Of a DNA stretch of 64,000 nucleotides, positions 16,221 through 25,758 are shown piece after piece (the first letter of the stretch is position 1; every line of letters begins with the position of its first letter). Position numbers and translations under genes: made by a program. Under the pieces are notes generated by a model, which worked only from the letters and a program-made list of their open reading frames with translations, had not been told where the DNA came from and ran no database searches. Source of the stretch: Pseudodesulfovibrio senegalensis (GTDB taxonomy: Bacteria > Desulfobacterota > Desulfovibrionia > Desulfovibrionales > Desulfovibrionaceae); contig NZ_WAIE01000003.1 in the NCBI RefSeq assembly GCF_008830225.1, forward strand, positions 124,001 through 188,000, written 5' to 3'.

Positions 16221-19106
16221 TTACCAGTCCACGGGCAGCTTGACCTTCTGGCCCGCCTTGTTGGTGAACAGCACGTGCCCGTTTTCACGGCCGTAGAGGT
16301 ACACGTCGCGGGTGACGATGACGTCCTGACGGCAGTATTCGGTGATCAGGTCCAGCCGTCCCTGCTTCCACCATTCAAGGGCCATGAGCCCGTCGGCGGA
16401 CTTGCCCACGTCCAGCGTGGCCTGTGCGATGTTGTCCAGCTTGAGCCGGTACCCGAGCCGTTCGTGGACCTTGATGAGCAGGTCCAGACTGGGCAGGGTG
16501 TTGAACGGGAACGGGTGCAGCCCCGAGAGCACGGCATAGTCGAATTTGATGTGGTTGAACCCGATGACCGTGTCGAACTGCTTGAGATGCGCCACCAGTT
16601 CGTCCATCTGGTTCTGCTCATAGTCATGCATGGTGTCCGTGCCCGAGTCGTAGAGGCAGGCAATGGAAACGCCCATGCGGTCCGCCCGGTTCCAGCCGCC
16701 CACTTCCTGGGCGGAATACCGGGTTTCTATGTCCAGCACGCCGAAGCGGCCGTTGTCTTCCGGCCTTGCGTAATCCAGCAGGTTCACGTCGATATCCTTG
16801 GGCTTGATGGTTTTGGGATCGCCCGAAAGCACGGCCTCCAGCACGAAGCGGGCCGCGTTCTTGTCGATGGGCCGGTTGCCCGAACCGCATTTTGGCGAAT
16901 GAACGCACGAAGGGCAACCCAGTTCACAGGGGCACTGCTCGATGGTGCGCAGGGTGGTGCGCACCAGTTCGTCCGCCTTTGTGAACGCCTGCCGTGTCAG
17001 GCCCGCGCCTCCGGGCATGCCGTCGTACACGAACACGGCCGGGCTGTTCATCTGCTCGTGCAGGGGCGTGGATATGCCGCCCAGATCGTTGCGGTCGGTC
17101 ATGACCAGCAGCGGCAGGATGCCGATGGCCGCGTGCTCAACGGCGTGGATGCCGCCCATGAAATGCAGGAAATCGTCTTCGCAGGCCCGGCGGATGTCGT
17201 GGCCGACCTCGAGCCAGATGCCCTCGGTGGTGAACACGTTGGGCGGCACGTCCAGCGAGATGATGCCCAGCAGCTTGCCCCCGCGCACCGAGCGTTTTTC
17301 ATAGCCCGTGACCTGCTCGGTGACGCGCAGCCTGCCGAAAAAGACCCGCGTGCCGTAACAGGCCTTTTGCCCGAGCACTTCCAGAATTTCCGTGGATTTG
17401 CTGCTGCGCACACGGGTGTAGTAGCCCACGCGTTTTTTTTCGGCCTGCACCGAGCCGGTGGCCGTGTGCACGTCTTTGATGACGTAAGTCTGCCCCCGGT
17501 GCAGGTAGACCGCGCCCGGATGCGTTTCTGTCCAGACCCGGTGCTGGTCCGTGGTGCCGATGACCGGTGCCTTTTCCTCGCCGTGGGTCACGTCCTCGAT
17601 GTGCAGGCCGCGCCCGGCGCTGCGCAGGTCCACGTCCCGGTGCGGTCGCTTGCGGTTCGAGACGATCTCGCCGCCACGGCCCTGCGCGGGGGTATCCTCC
17701 ACCACCTCGAACAGTTCGCCGCGTTCCATGAGATGCTGCACGCGGTCGGCCATGCCCTGCTCGGCAAGGAACGGCTCGTCCGTGCGCAGGGTCAGCTCGG
17801 CGGCCGCGCAGACCAGATGCCGGTCCGTGACCACGGGGTTGTAGGGGTTGAGCATGACGCTCTCGGGCGGGCGGGAAAAAAAGTCGTCCGGGTTGCGCAT
17901 GAAATATTGGTCCAGCGCGTCCTCCTGCGCCACCAGCACCACCGCGGATTCCTGCTGCGCCCGGCCCACGCGCCCGCCGCGCTGCACCGTGGCCATGACC
18001 GTGCCCGGGTAGCCCACCATGATGCACAGGTCCAGCCCGCCGATGTCGATGCCCAGCTCGAGTGCGCTGGTGGAGATCACGGCCAGCAGGTCGCCCTGCG
18101 CCATGCGCTGTTCCACCTCGCGCCGCTCTTCGGGCAGGAATCCGGCCCGGTACGCGGAAATGCGGTTCTTGTACTGGCCGGAACGCTCGGCCGCCCACAG
18201 GGATATCAGCTCGGTGAGTTTGCGCGACTGGCAATAGACGATGGTGCGCATTTCGCGCGCCAGCGCGGATTGCAGGAGCATGATGGCCGCCTGCGCCGGG
18301 CTTTCGTGCGGGTTCAGGAAGATCATGTTGCGCTCGCCCTGCGCGGCCCCGGTTTCGCGGATTTCATGCACTTCGCGCCCGGTGAGCAGGGTGCAGAGTT
18401 CGCCGGGATTGCCCACCGTGGCCGAGCAGAACACCAGCACGGGCCGCGAGCCGTAGAAATGGCACAGCCGCAGCAGGCGGCGGAAGACCATGGCCATGTG
18501 CGAGCCCATGACGCCCCGGTAGGTGTGCACCTCGTCCACAATGATGTGGGTCAGGTTGGCCAGGGTTTCGGCCCATTTGTCGTGGTAGGGCAGCATGGAC
18601 AGGTGCACCATCTCGGGGTTGGTGAGCACCGCGTTGGGCGGGGTGTTGCGGATCTTGCGCCGGAAATGGGGCGTGGTGTCGCCGTCGTAGATGGCGGCCG
18701 TGGGGCGGCGCTCTTCGGGCAGGAGCGCGGCCAGCGAATTGAAGGTCTTGAGCTGGTCCTGCGCCAGCGCCTTGAGCGGGAACATGTACAGGGCGCGGGC
18801 GTCCGGGTCCGCAAGGCACTGCTCCATGACCGGCAGATTGTAGCACAGGGTCTTGCCGCTGGCCGTGGGCGTGGCGATGACCACGTCGCGCCCGGCCCGG
18901 ATGTGGTTGGCGGCCTCGGCCTGATGCGAATACAGCCGGTCTATGCCCATGGTCTCCAGCGCGTGCTGGATGGACGCGGGCCACGGGCGTCTGGGCTCGT
19001 CGAACCGCGCGTCGCTGCCGGGCAGCACCCGATGGTGCGCCACCTGATGGCCCAGCCGCTCGGATTGCAGCAGGGCCTCGATGTATTCGGCAACGTTGTT
19101 GGGCAA
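16221..19106 (-). CDS. MrfA-like DEAD/H helicase fused to MrfB-like DEDDy exonuclease
   Basis: This 961-residue cytoplasmic protein has two parts. Residues 1-~755 are a YprA/Hrq1/MrfA-type superfamily 2 helicase: Walker A TPTASGKT (79-86), DEVH (191-194), SAT (228-230), motif VI QRGGRVGR (375-382) and a C-terminal DUF1998/MZB region with a cysteine cluster (Cys725, 727, 731, 734, 740). Residues ~785-961 are a separate RNase H-like 3'-5' exonuclease domain: Asp792/Glu794 (LDIET), Asp856 (NHIKFDYAVL) and Tyr924-Asp928 (YCRQD), a DEDDy set. Bacillus subtilis encodes the same activities as adjacent mrfA and mrfB (mitomycin repair). The start appears to be TTG with a weak upstream GGGA, so the N-terminus is uncertain. 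It is last in a run radA - regulator - ATP-grasp. Confidence 0.85.
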   Translation of the reverse strand: MPNNVAEYIEALLQSERLGHQVAHHRVLPGSDARFDEPRRPWPASIQHALETMGIDRLYSHQAEAANHIRAGRDVVIATPTASGKTLCYNLPVMEQCLADPDARALYMFPLKALAQDQLKTFNSLAALLPEERRPTAAIYDGDTTPHFRRKIRNTPPNAVLTNPEMVHLSMLPYHDKWAETLANLTHIIVDEVHTYRGVMGSHMAMVFRRLLRLCHFYGSRPVLVFCSATVGNPGELCTLLTGREVHEIRETGAAQGERNMIFLNPHESPAQAAIMLLQSALAREMRTIVYCQSRKLTELISLWAAERSGQYKNRISAYRAGFLPEERREVEQRMAQGDLLAVISTSALELGIDIGGLDLCIMVGYPGTVMATVQRGGRVGRAQQESAVVLVAQEDALDQYFMRNPDDFFSRPPESVMLNPYNPVVTDRHLVCAAAELTLRTDEPFLAEQGMADRVQHLMERGELFEVVEDTPAQGRGGEIVSNRKRPHRDVDLRSAGRGLHIEDVTHGEEKAPVIGTTDQHRVWTETHPGAVYLHRGQTYVIKDVHTATGSVQAEKKRVGYYTRVRSSKSTEILEVLGQKACYGTRVFFGRLRVTEQVTGYEKRSVRGGKLLGIISLDVPPNVFTTEGIWLEVGHDIRRACEDDFLHFMGGIHAVEHAAIGILPLLVMTDRNDLGGISTPLHEQMNSPAVFVYDGMPGGAGLTRQAFTKADELVRTTLRTIEQCPCELGCPSCVHSPKCGSGNRPIDKNAARFVLEAVLSGDPKTIKPKDIDVNLLDYARPEDNGRFGVLDIETRYSAQEVGGWNRADRMGVSIACLYDSGTDTMHDYEQNQMDELVAHLKQFDTVIGFNHIKFDYAVLSGLHPFPFNTLPSLDLLIKVHERLGYRLKLDNIAQATLDVGKSADGLMALEWWKQGRLDLITEYCRQDVIVTRDVYLYGRENGHVLFTNKAGQKVKLPVDW

Positions 19107-19134
19107 GGAGTATTGTCCCGCCGCCCGAAGCGGC

Positions 19135-20276
19135 TTATTTCACGAAGCGCGCAAAGTCCGCACGGAGCGCGGCATCGAGCATCATGGTGTTCTCCCGGGA
19201 CGTGGCCGCAAACACAAAGGCCAGCACCGGGAATTCGCGGTAGTCGATTTTCCTGAGTTCCAGCACGTCCTCGAACAGGTCGGCCACCCCGTCCCAGTCC
19301 ACTTCGGTGATGGCCTGCCGGTCCACGCTGGCGGGCAGGTCGGCCACGCACATGCTGAAGATGCGGCCCTCGCGCTCGGGCAGAATGGCCTGCCAGTCCG
19401 GGCGCAGGTCGTTCAGGTAATATTCGTAGGGGTCGAAGCCCCATGCCATGCGGGTCATGTCTGCCACGCACCAGCCCGCAAAGCGCAGGGGGTTGGCCTC
19501 GATGGGGATGATCGATCCCTGTTCGTCGAGACGCAGTTCGATGTGCGCGGGAAAGTCCCGAAATCCGCAGGCCTGCCCGATGTCCTGCATGAGCGCGGAA
19601 AAACGCTCCAGATGCTCGTTGAGGATGTCGGCCGAGGTCAGATACAGGCGGTCGCTCACGTCGTCGCCCGAGGAAAAGATGTGGTGCAGCACGTTGAGCA
19701 CCACGGCGTTTCCGTCATGGTCCCAGTATACGTCCACGGCGTATTCCTCGCCCGCGGCGGCCTGCTCCACGATGAACGAGCCGGAATCCACCACGTCCGC
19801 CGGGTAGTTGGCGTTGAAATCCGCGATTTCCTCGCGCAGGGCCGCAATGGCGTGGGGCCAGCCTGCGGCCTTTTCCACCATGTGCACGCCGAGGCTGAAG
19901 AATCCGCGCGCGGGCTTGACCACCAGCGGAAACGACAATCGTGCCGGGTCCATGGCTTCCAGCTCTTCCAGCGTGGCGCGGCAAAAGAAATAGTCCGGGA
20001 ACAGGGGCGCGGTCAGTTCGCGAAAGCGTACCTTGTCCTTGCAGGCCTCCACCTGCCGGGGGATGTCCGTATGGCCCAGCAGGCGGGACACGGCCTCCAG
20101 CGCGTTTTCCGAGTTGGTGTATACGCGGCCGTTAACGGGGGCGAACTCCTGCGCCGGGACGTATTTCAGGTCGCCCCCGGCCAGAGCGCGGGCCTGTTCG
20201 GTATCGAGCACCGGAATGTTTTGGCGTTGTATGGATTCTTTCAGGAAATCGGAAACATAGGGAGCGTCGAGAATGA

Positions 20277-20280
<4 letters not shown>
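19135..20280 (-). CDS. ATP-grasp domain protein
   Basis: This 381-residue cytoplasmic protein has an ATP-grasp fold. The nucleotide-binding central region is visible at about residues 115-270 (FPLVVKPARGFFSLGVHMVEKA, then GSFIVEQAAAGEEYAVDVYWD). The metal-binding strand is HIELRLDEQGSIIPIEANPLRFAGW. Such enzymes ligate a carboxylate to an amine or thiol via an acyl phosphate; the substrate cannot be deduced. Its ATG overlaps the stop of the upstream response regulator (ATGA), indicating translational coupling. The mrfAB-like gene begins 28 bases downstream. Confidence 0.82.
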
Positions 20281-21656
<1,376 letters not shown>

Positions 21657-21729
21657 TGCGGCCTCCGGGCGAGCAAAGTCGTTTTGTTGAATCAGGCTCG
21701 AGCCTGTATAGCCTGATGCGCTCCGGGCA

Positions 21730-23049
21730 TCAACCCGCCTTGCCGAACAGCCGCTGCTGCAGGGCCGCCAGCGTGTGGCAGGTGTCCGGGTGCACGGGAC
21801 TGTAGCCCAGCCGCTCGGCCTGTTTGAGCCGGGTCTCATGCGCACTGACCGGGCGTACCTGTCCGTTCAGGTCGATCTCGCCCCAGAATACCGAGGCTTC
21901 GGGCAGGGGTCTGTCGAGCAGCGAAGACAGGATGGACGCGGTAATGGCCATATCCAGCCCGGGGTCGCGTGTGGCCAGCCCGCCGCTGATCTTGGCGTAG
22001 ATGTCGTAGTTGCTCAGGTTCAGGCGCAGCCTTTTTTCCAGCACGGCCAGCAGCAGGTGCAGGCGGTTGGTGTCCAGCCCCAGTGCGGTGCGCCGGGGAA
22101 TGTTCAGGTAGCTCTTGCTCACCAGCGCCTGTACTTCCACCACAAACGGGCGCTGTCCATCAACGGCCATGGCCACGGCCGTGCCCGAAAGCCCGGCGTC
22201 GCGTTTGCCCAGAAAGAATGTGGACGGGTCTTCCACCACTTCCAACCCGGAATCGCGCATGGTGAAGACCACCAGCTCGTCGCTGGGGCCGAAGCGGTTC
22301 TTGAGCACGCGCAGCACGCGGGAGAAATGCTTGCGGTCTCCTTCCAGATACAACACGGTGTCCACCATGTGTTCCAGCAGCTTGGGACCGGCGATCTGGC
22401 CGTCCTTGGTCACGTGGCCCACAAGGATCAGGCTGGTGCCGCATTTCTTGGTGCGTTCCACAAGGTCCTGTGCCACGGCCTTGACCTGGCTCACGCTGCC
22501 GGGGATTCCCTCGACGTTGGGCGAGGCCAGCGTCTGCACCGAGTCCACGATGAGCAGGGCGGGCGGGTCGTTTTCCAGAATGTGCAGCACGTCTTCCACC
22601 CGGTTGGTGGCCAGCGCGGGCAGTCCCGGCCCGAGCAGCCCGAGGCGATCGGCGCGGGTTCGCAGCTGGGGCAGGGATTCCTCACCGGAAATATAGACCG
22701 AGCTGCCGCCCAGCGCGGCCTGTTTGCCGGCCAGCTGCAGCAGCAGCGTGGATTTGCCGATGCCCGGCTCGCCCCCAAGCAGGATGGCCGCGCCCGGCAC
22801 AAGTCCGCTGCCCAGCACCGTGTCCAGCGCGTCGATGCCCGTGGGCCGCGCCCGGTGGTTTTCCGGCTGCAGGTCCTCAAGCGGGGTTATGGCGTTGCCC
22901 GGTTCCGGGCTGCGTACGGACCGGGAGGCCTTCTTGTCCACGGTCAGGGGAACCAGCGTGTTCCATTCCTTGCATTGGGGGCATTGGCCCTGCCACATGG
23001 GCGAGTGCGCACCGCATTCTTTGCATTCATATATCTGTTTGGTTTTCAT
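21730..23049 (-). CDS. radA: DNA repair protein RadA
   Basis: RadA is a RecA-like ATPase and branch-migration helicase acting in recombinational repair. The 439-residue product has an N-terminal zinc finger (Cys9, Cys12, Cys23, Cys26), Walker A GGEPGIGKST (~residue 92), the RadA-specific KNRFG motif and a C-terminal Lon-protease-like domain (~residues 290-439). All elements and the length are standard. It is the first gene of the minus-strand run that continues with the response regulator, ATP-grasp protein and the MrfAB-like fusion. The 1.4-kb repeat region lies directly upstream. Confidence 0.96.
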   Translation of the reverse strand: MKTKQIYECKECGAHSPMWQGQCPQCKEWNTLVPLTVDKKASRSVRSPEPGNAITPLEDLQPENHRARPTGIDALDTVLGSGLVPGAAILLGGEPGIGKSTLLLQLAGKQAALGGSSVYISGEESLPQLRTRADRLGLLGPGLPALATNRVEDVLHILENDPPALLIVDSVQTLASPNVEGIPGSVSQVKAVAQDLVERTKKCGTSLILVGHVTKDGQIAGPKLLEHMVDTVLYLEGDRKHFSRVLRVLKNRFGPSDELVVFTMRDSGLEVVEDPSTFFLGKRDAGLSGTAVAMAVDGQRPFVVEVQALVSKSYLNIPRRTALGLDTNRLHLLLAVLEKRLRLNLSNYDIYAKISGGLATRDPGLDMAITASILSSLLDRPLPEASVFWGEIDLNGQVRPVSAHETRLKQAERLGYSPVHPDTCHTLAALQQRLFGKAG

Positions 23050-23154
23050 GGCGATGTCCGTGCTGTCGAGTCGCGACTGTTACGGGTTGGAGGCACAGTG
23101 TACAGATATGCCAGACTTTGCCCACGGGGTCGAGGGTGGGGGGATAGGGGGGCG

Positions 23155-23212
23155 CTGCGCTTGGCCCGCAACAGCCCGCGTTTCTTCTCGGCAAATGCCG
23201 CAAATTCTTGCT
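23155..23212 (+). repeat. Diverged direct repeat A, copy 1
   Basis: This 58-base block, beginning CTGCGCTTGGCCCG, matches 23725-23782 over its full length without gaps, with about ten substitutions (roughly 83% identity). Confidence 0.75.
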
Positions 23213-23216
23213 TGGT

Positions 23217-23285
23217 TGAGCGGGGTCCGGGGGAAAGCGACCAATCAACCGACGAACAGGCGTCGAGTTAATTGATCAAACGGAC
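23217..23285 (+). repeat. Diverged direct repeat B, copy 1
   Basis: This 69-base block, beginning TGAGCGGGGTCCGGGGGAAA, matches 23980-24048 without gaps at about 75% identity. The core CCGACGAACAGGC is identical in both copies. It follows repeat A copy 1 by four bases. Confidence 0.7.
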
Positions 23286-23478
23286 GCATAATGCTGCCGA
23301 ACAATTCCGACGGATTTTTCCCTCTATTCCGAGTGTCGACTGGAATCGAGCCATCGTATGGCTCGGTGCGATGCTGTACGCACGAGGTCGGTGGTACAGG
23401 GTCTAGAAAATTAGCGAGGCACTTCAAATTGCCGACGCAGGGATTGGTTCGTGGGGAGGGCGAGGAGGGTAGGTCGCA

Positions 23479-23527
23479 GGAAGGGAGGAGAGGGAGGGGG
23501 GACGCCCCCCTCTCTTCCCTCCCTTCC
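23479..23527. repeat. Polypurine/polypyrimidine imperfect hairpin
   Basis: A 23-base G/A-only strand (23479-23501) is followed by a three-base centre and a 23-base C/T-only strand (23505-23527) that is its imperfect complement. The G runs could also form a G-quadruplex on the plus strand. Confidence 0.6.
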
Positions 23528-23570
23528 TCAAATGGTTCTCAACTGACTGGTGTAAAATATCACTGTGCTA

Positions 23571-23634
23571 CTGCGCGTAAGCGCAACCACAAGGCTGAAA
23601 TGCTTTTCAATTTCATTATTGCGCTGACGCGCAG
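23571..23634. repeat. Inverted pair of the CTGCGCGTMAGCGCAA motif
   Basis: CTGCGCGTAAGCGCAA (23571-23586) and the reverse complement of CTGCGCGTCAGCGCAA (23619-23634) face each other across 32 bases. Together they could form a 15-of-16-bp stem. Confidence 0.65.
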
Positions 23635-23660
23635 TTGCACACCGCAAAAGCACATTTATT

Positions 23661-23695
23661 GAAGGTTTCGCCCTCCAGGGCGACCTTCTTTTTTT
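23661..23695 (+). terminator. T-tailed stem-loop in the repeat region
   Basis: GAAGG (23661-23665) pairs with CCTTC (23684-23688) and TCGCCCT (23668-23674) with AGGGCGA (23677-23683), leaving a TT bulge. Seven T follow. The segment TTGAAGGTTTCG is shared with the terminator after the hicB gene. No plus-strand gene lies upstream, so this may be a repeat-family member and not a working terminator. Confidence 0.5.
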
Positions 23696-23724
23696 GCTGG
23701 CGCAGAAAAAAAGAAGGCAAAAAA

Positions 23725-23782
23725 CTGCGCTTGGCCCGTAACCTCCCGCGTTCCCTCTCGGCAAGTGCCGCAAACCTTCGCT
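23725..23782 (+). repeat. Diverged direct repeat A, copy 2
   Basis: This is the second copy of the 58-base block at 23155-23212, about 83% identical and in the same orientation. Here it follows an A-rich/T-rich hairpin rather than a G-rich tract. Confidence 0.75.
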
Positions 23783-23841
23783 CCGGGCCGAGCCTTGCTC
23801 GGCTCAGGCTGCCGCCAAAAGCCTGATTGCTGCGTTGATGC

Positions 23842-23896
23842 AAAAAGACCAAATCCTCGCGTACCTGAAGTACGCGTCGGCCTTGGTCTTTTTTTT
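23842..23896. terminator. Bidirectional-looking long hairpin
   Basis: AAAAAGACCAA (23842-23852) pairs with TTGGTCTTTTT (23883-23893), and inside it CGCGTAC (23858-23864) pairs with GTACGCG (23870-23876) around a five-base loop. The A run on one side and T run on the other would allow termination in both directions. Confidence 0.55.
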
Positions 23897-23979
23897 CGCC
23901 TTGCACTCAAACTTTTCTCAACAGCCTGTAAAATTGAGCCATCCTCCGCTCGTTTGAGCGGCACTAGGCCTCGTGGGTT

Positions 23980-24048
23980 TGAGCGGGGTTCGGGGGAAAG
24001 CAATAGCCTGACCGACGAACAGGCAACGAGTTGATAGGTCGAGTGGAC
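23980..24048 (+). repeat. Diverged direct repeat B, copy 2
   Basis: This is the second copy of the 69-base block at 23217-23285, about 75% identical and in the same orientation. In this copy it is about 200 bases from repeat A instead of four. Confidence 0.7.
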
Positions 24049-24345
24049 GCGGTATGCCCTCGCACGGAGTAAGAGCACCCACTTACGGCGACAGAAAGCA
24101 TTGGGCTGACCCCGGAAGTATGTTTAAAGCGCGAGCCACGAATCGGGCCAATCGCCGAAGGGAGTACCGGAACACCCGGAGCGTAGCGACTGTGTGACGG
24201 CCCGCAGGCGATTGCTGCGGGTTGCGGCGAGGGCTTTCAGGGGCGACGGGAATAAAGGATTTTTTGCCTCCTTTTTTATCCTTAAAAAAGGAGGTCGCCC
24301 GAGGGGGCGAGACCCCTCAAACAAAAAAGCTATGCCTTTGTACGA

Positions 24346-24361
24346 CTGCGCGTCAGCGCAA
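24346..24361 (+). repeat. CTGCGCGTCAGCGCAA motif, third copy
   Basis: An exact direct-orientation copy of the 16-base motif whose reverse complement lies at 23619-23634. Confidence 0.6.
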
Positions 24362-24397
24362 CAAACCAAATGCGGCGTAATACCAGAAAATTCCCCA

Positions 24398-24413
24398 CCG
24401 CGCGTCAGCGCAA
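24398..24413 (+). repeat. CTGCGCGTCAGCGCAA motif, fourth copy
   Basis: This copy differs only in its second base (CCGCGCGTCAGCGCAA). It ends two bases before the dsr operon terminator. Confidence 0.6.
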
Positions 24414-24415
24414 AT

Positions 24416-24446
24416 GAAAAGGCCCGCCCCCAAACGGGGACGGGCC
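24416..24446 (-). terminator. Terminator of the dsrMKJOP operon
   Basis: On the minus strand an 11-bp GC-rich stem (24446-24436 with 24431-24421, one G-T pair) with a four-base loop is followed by TTTT. It lies 35 bases after the dsrP stop. Confidence 0.85.
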
Positions 24447-24481
24447 ATGTACTCGTTTTCGCCGTGCCTGCGAGGTGACGC

Positions 24482-25747
24482 TTAGGCAGTGGCTTCGGCA
24501 GCTTCGGCCGCCGGTGCTTCTTCGGTCTCCGCTACGGAGCCGCAGTCGCAGTCGTCGTCTTCGGTGGAGCAGCCGCAGGGCAGAGCCTGGGAGTCTCCGA
24601 GCTCTTCCTTCACGCTGGTGGCGATCTTGAACAGGATCGTGACCACCAGTGCGCCGGAAGCGTAGATCATGGCCGAGACCATCAGTTCCTTGCCCGTGGG
24701 CCAGTAGGGAGTGATGGTGTCGAACGGCGTGGGGTTGAAACCGCCGATGAGCAGTCCGAGGCCCTTGTCGATCCAGGTTGCGATGACCAGAATGACCAGT
24801 GCCCAGGGCAGGATCTTCTGGTTGTTGCGCAGCTTGGGCGGAATGAGCAGGGCCAGCGAGATGGCTGCAAAGGCGATGAACGTCCACATCCAGGGCACCA
24901 GTTCATGGTGTCCGTGCGCGCCGGAGAACAGGTACACGATGGGGTGCATGTGTCCGGGCAGGTTGGAGTAGAAGGAGGTGAACACTTCCAGCAGGAAGAA
25001 GAACATGTTCACGACCATGGCGTAGGCGATGATCTTGGTCAGGGTGGCCACGGCCCTTCTGGGCATCTTGAAAGTGGTCACCTTTTCGGTGATCTTCAGC
25101 ACCAGCAGCAGGATGGCCGGTCCGGAGCAGAACGCGCTGGCCAGAAAGCGGGCAGCCAGAATGGCGGTGAGCCAGTAGTGGCGGCCGGGCAGGCCCTGGT
25201 ACAGGAACGCCGTAACCGTATGGATGGAGAACGCCCACACGATGGAGATGATGATGAACGGCTTCACCCACTTGGGATGCGGCAGGTGCATGCGGTCATG
25301 CTCCAGGCAGACCCAGCCGCACATCAGGTTCAGGAACAGGTAACCGTTGAGAACGATCATGTCCCAGAACAGGATGGAGTTCGGCGTGGGGTGGAAGATC
25401 ATGTTCATCATGCGCTGCGGCTGCCCGATGTCCACAATGATGAACAAGAGGCACATTATGCATGCGGCAATGGCCATGAATTCGCCGAAGATGACCATGT
25501 GCTTGTTGGGTTTGTACTTGTGGAAGTAGTAGGGCAGCACGATCATGACGCCCGAGGCGGCCAGACCGACCAGGTACGTGAACTGGGCGATGTAGAATCC
25601 CCAGGAAACGTCGCGGTTCATGCCCGTGATTTTCAGACCAACGGTGAGCTGGTTGATCCAGACCAGGGCTCCGGCGCCGATGATCACCAGCAGGAAGCCT
25701 ATCCAGGCCCAATATCTGGGAGAACCTTTCAGAGCTCTTTCAAGCAT
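24482..25747 (-). CDS. dsrP: DsrP, NrfD-type integral membrane subunit
   Basis: DsrP is the quinone-interacting NrfD/PsrC-family membrane subunit of the DsrMKJOP complex, working with the periplasmic DsrJ and DsrO. The 421-residue protein has about ten hydrophobic segments, beginning MLERALKGSPRYWAWIGF, with HTVTAFLYQGLPGRHYW in the middle. The last ~45 residues form an acidic tail containing a cysteine-dense stretch (CGCSTEDDDCDCG), which I do not know as a general family feature. It is the last gene of the operon, eleven bases after dsrO, and is followed by a terminator. Confidence 0.95.
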   Translation of the reverse strand: MLERALKGSPRYWAWIGFLLVIIGAGALVWINQLTVGLKITGMNRDVSWGFYIAQFTYLVGLAASGVMIVLPYYFHKYKPNKHMVIFGEFMAIAACIMCLLFIIVDIGQPQRMMNMIFHPTPNSILFWDMIVLNGYLFLNLMCGWVCLEHDRMHLPHPKWVKPFIIISIVWAFSIHTVTAFLYQGLPGRHYWLTAILAARFLASAFCSGPAILLLVLKITEKVTTFKMPRRAVATLTKIIAYAMVVNMFFFLLEVFTSFYSNLPGHMHPIVYLFSGAHGHHELVPWMWTFIAFAAISLALLIPPKLRNNQKILPWALVILVIATWIDKGLGLLIGGFNPTPFDTITPYWPTGKELMVSAMIYASGALVVTILFKIATSVKEELGDSQALPCGCSTEDDDCDCGSVAETEEAPAAEAAEATA

Positions 25748-25758
25748 ATTCGCCTCCT

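Larger units (their letters stand above)
23050..24415. other. Non-coding repeat mosaic between radA and the dsr operon
   Basis: About 1.37 kb hold no convincing gene. The open frames present are short, Arg/Ser/Leu-rich, overlap on all frames and span hairpins. The region carries two pairs of diverged direct repeats, four copies of a 16-base motif, a polypurine hairpin and two T-tailed stem-loops, each listed separately. No transposase remnant, tRNA or recognised regulatory RNA is visible. The radA promoter should lie near its right-hand end in this coordinate system (just above 23049), but no clear -35/-10 was found. Confidence 0.7.

Noticed and set aside
16014-19256. 1080-codon open frame on the plus strand opposite the helicase gene
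   Set aside because: It is antisense to a gene with complete helicase and exonuclease motifs. Its product is rich in Arg, Gln, His, Val and Gly with no domain, as expected for a shadow in GC-rich DNA.
23155-24048. CRISPR array
   Set aside because: The repeats are long, diverged, irregularly spaced and only two copies each. There are no regular spacers and no cas genes.
23050-24415. Several 60-140-codon frames in the repeat region, including 24124-24369 minus
   Set aside because: They overlap in multiple frames, span hairpins and repeats, have odd Arg/Ser-rich composition and lack ribosome binding sites.
23050-24415. Insertion sequence or prophage remnant
   Set aside because: No transposase or integrase motif, no terminal inverted repeats with target duplication and no att-like tRNA were found.
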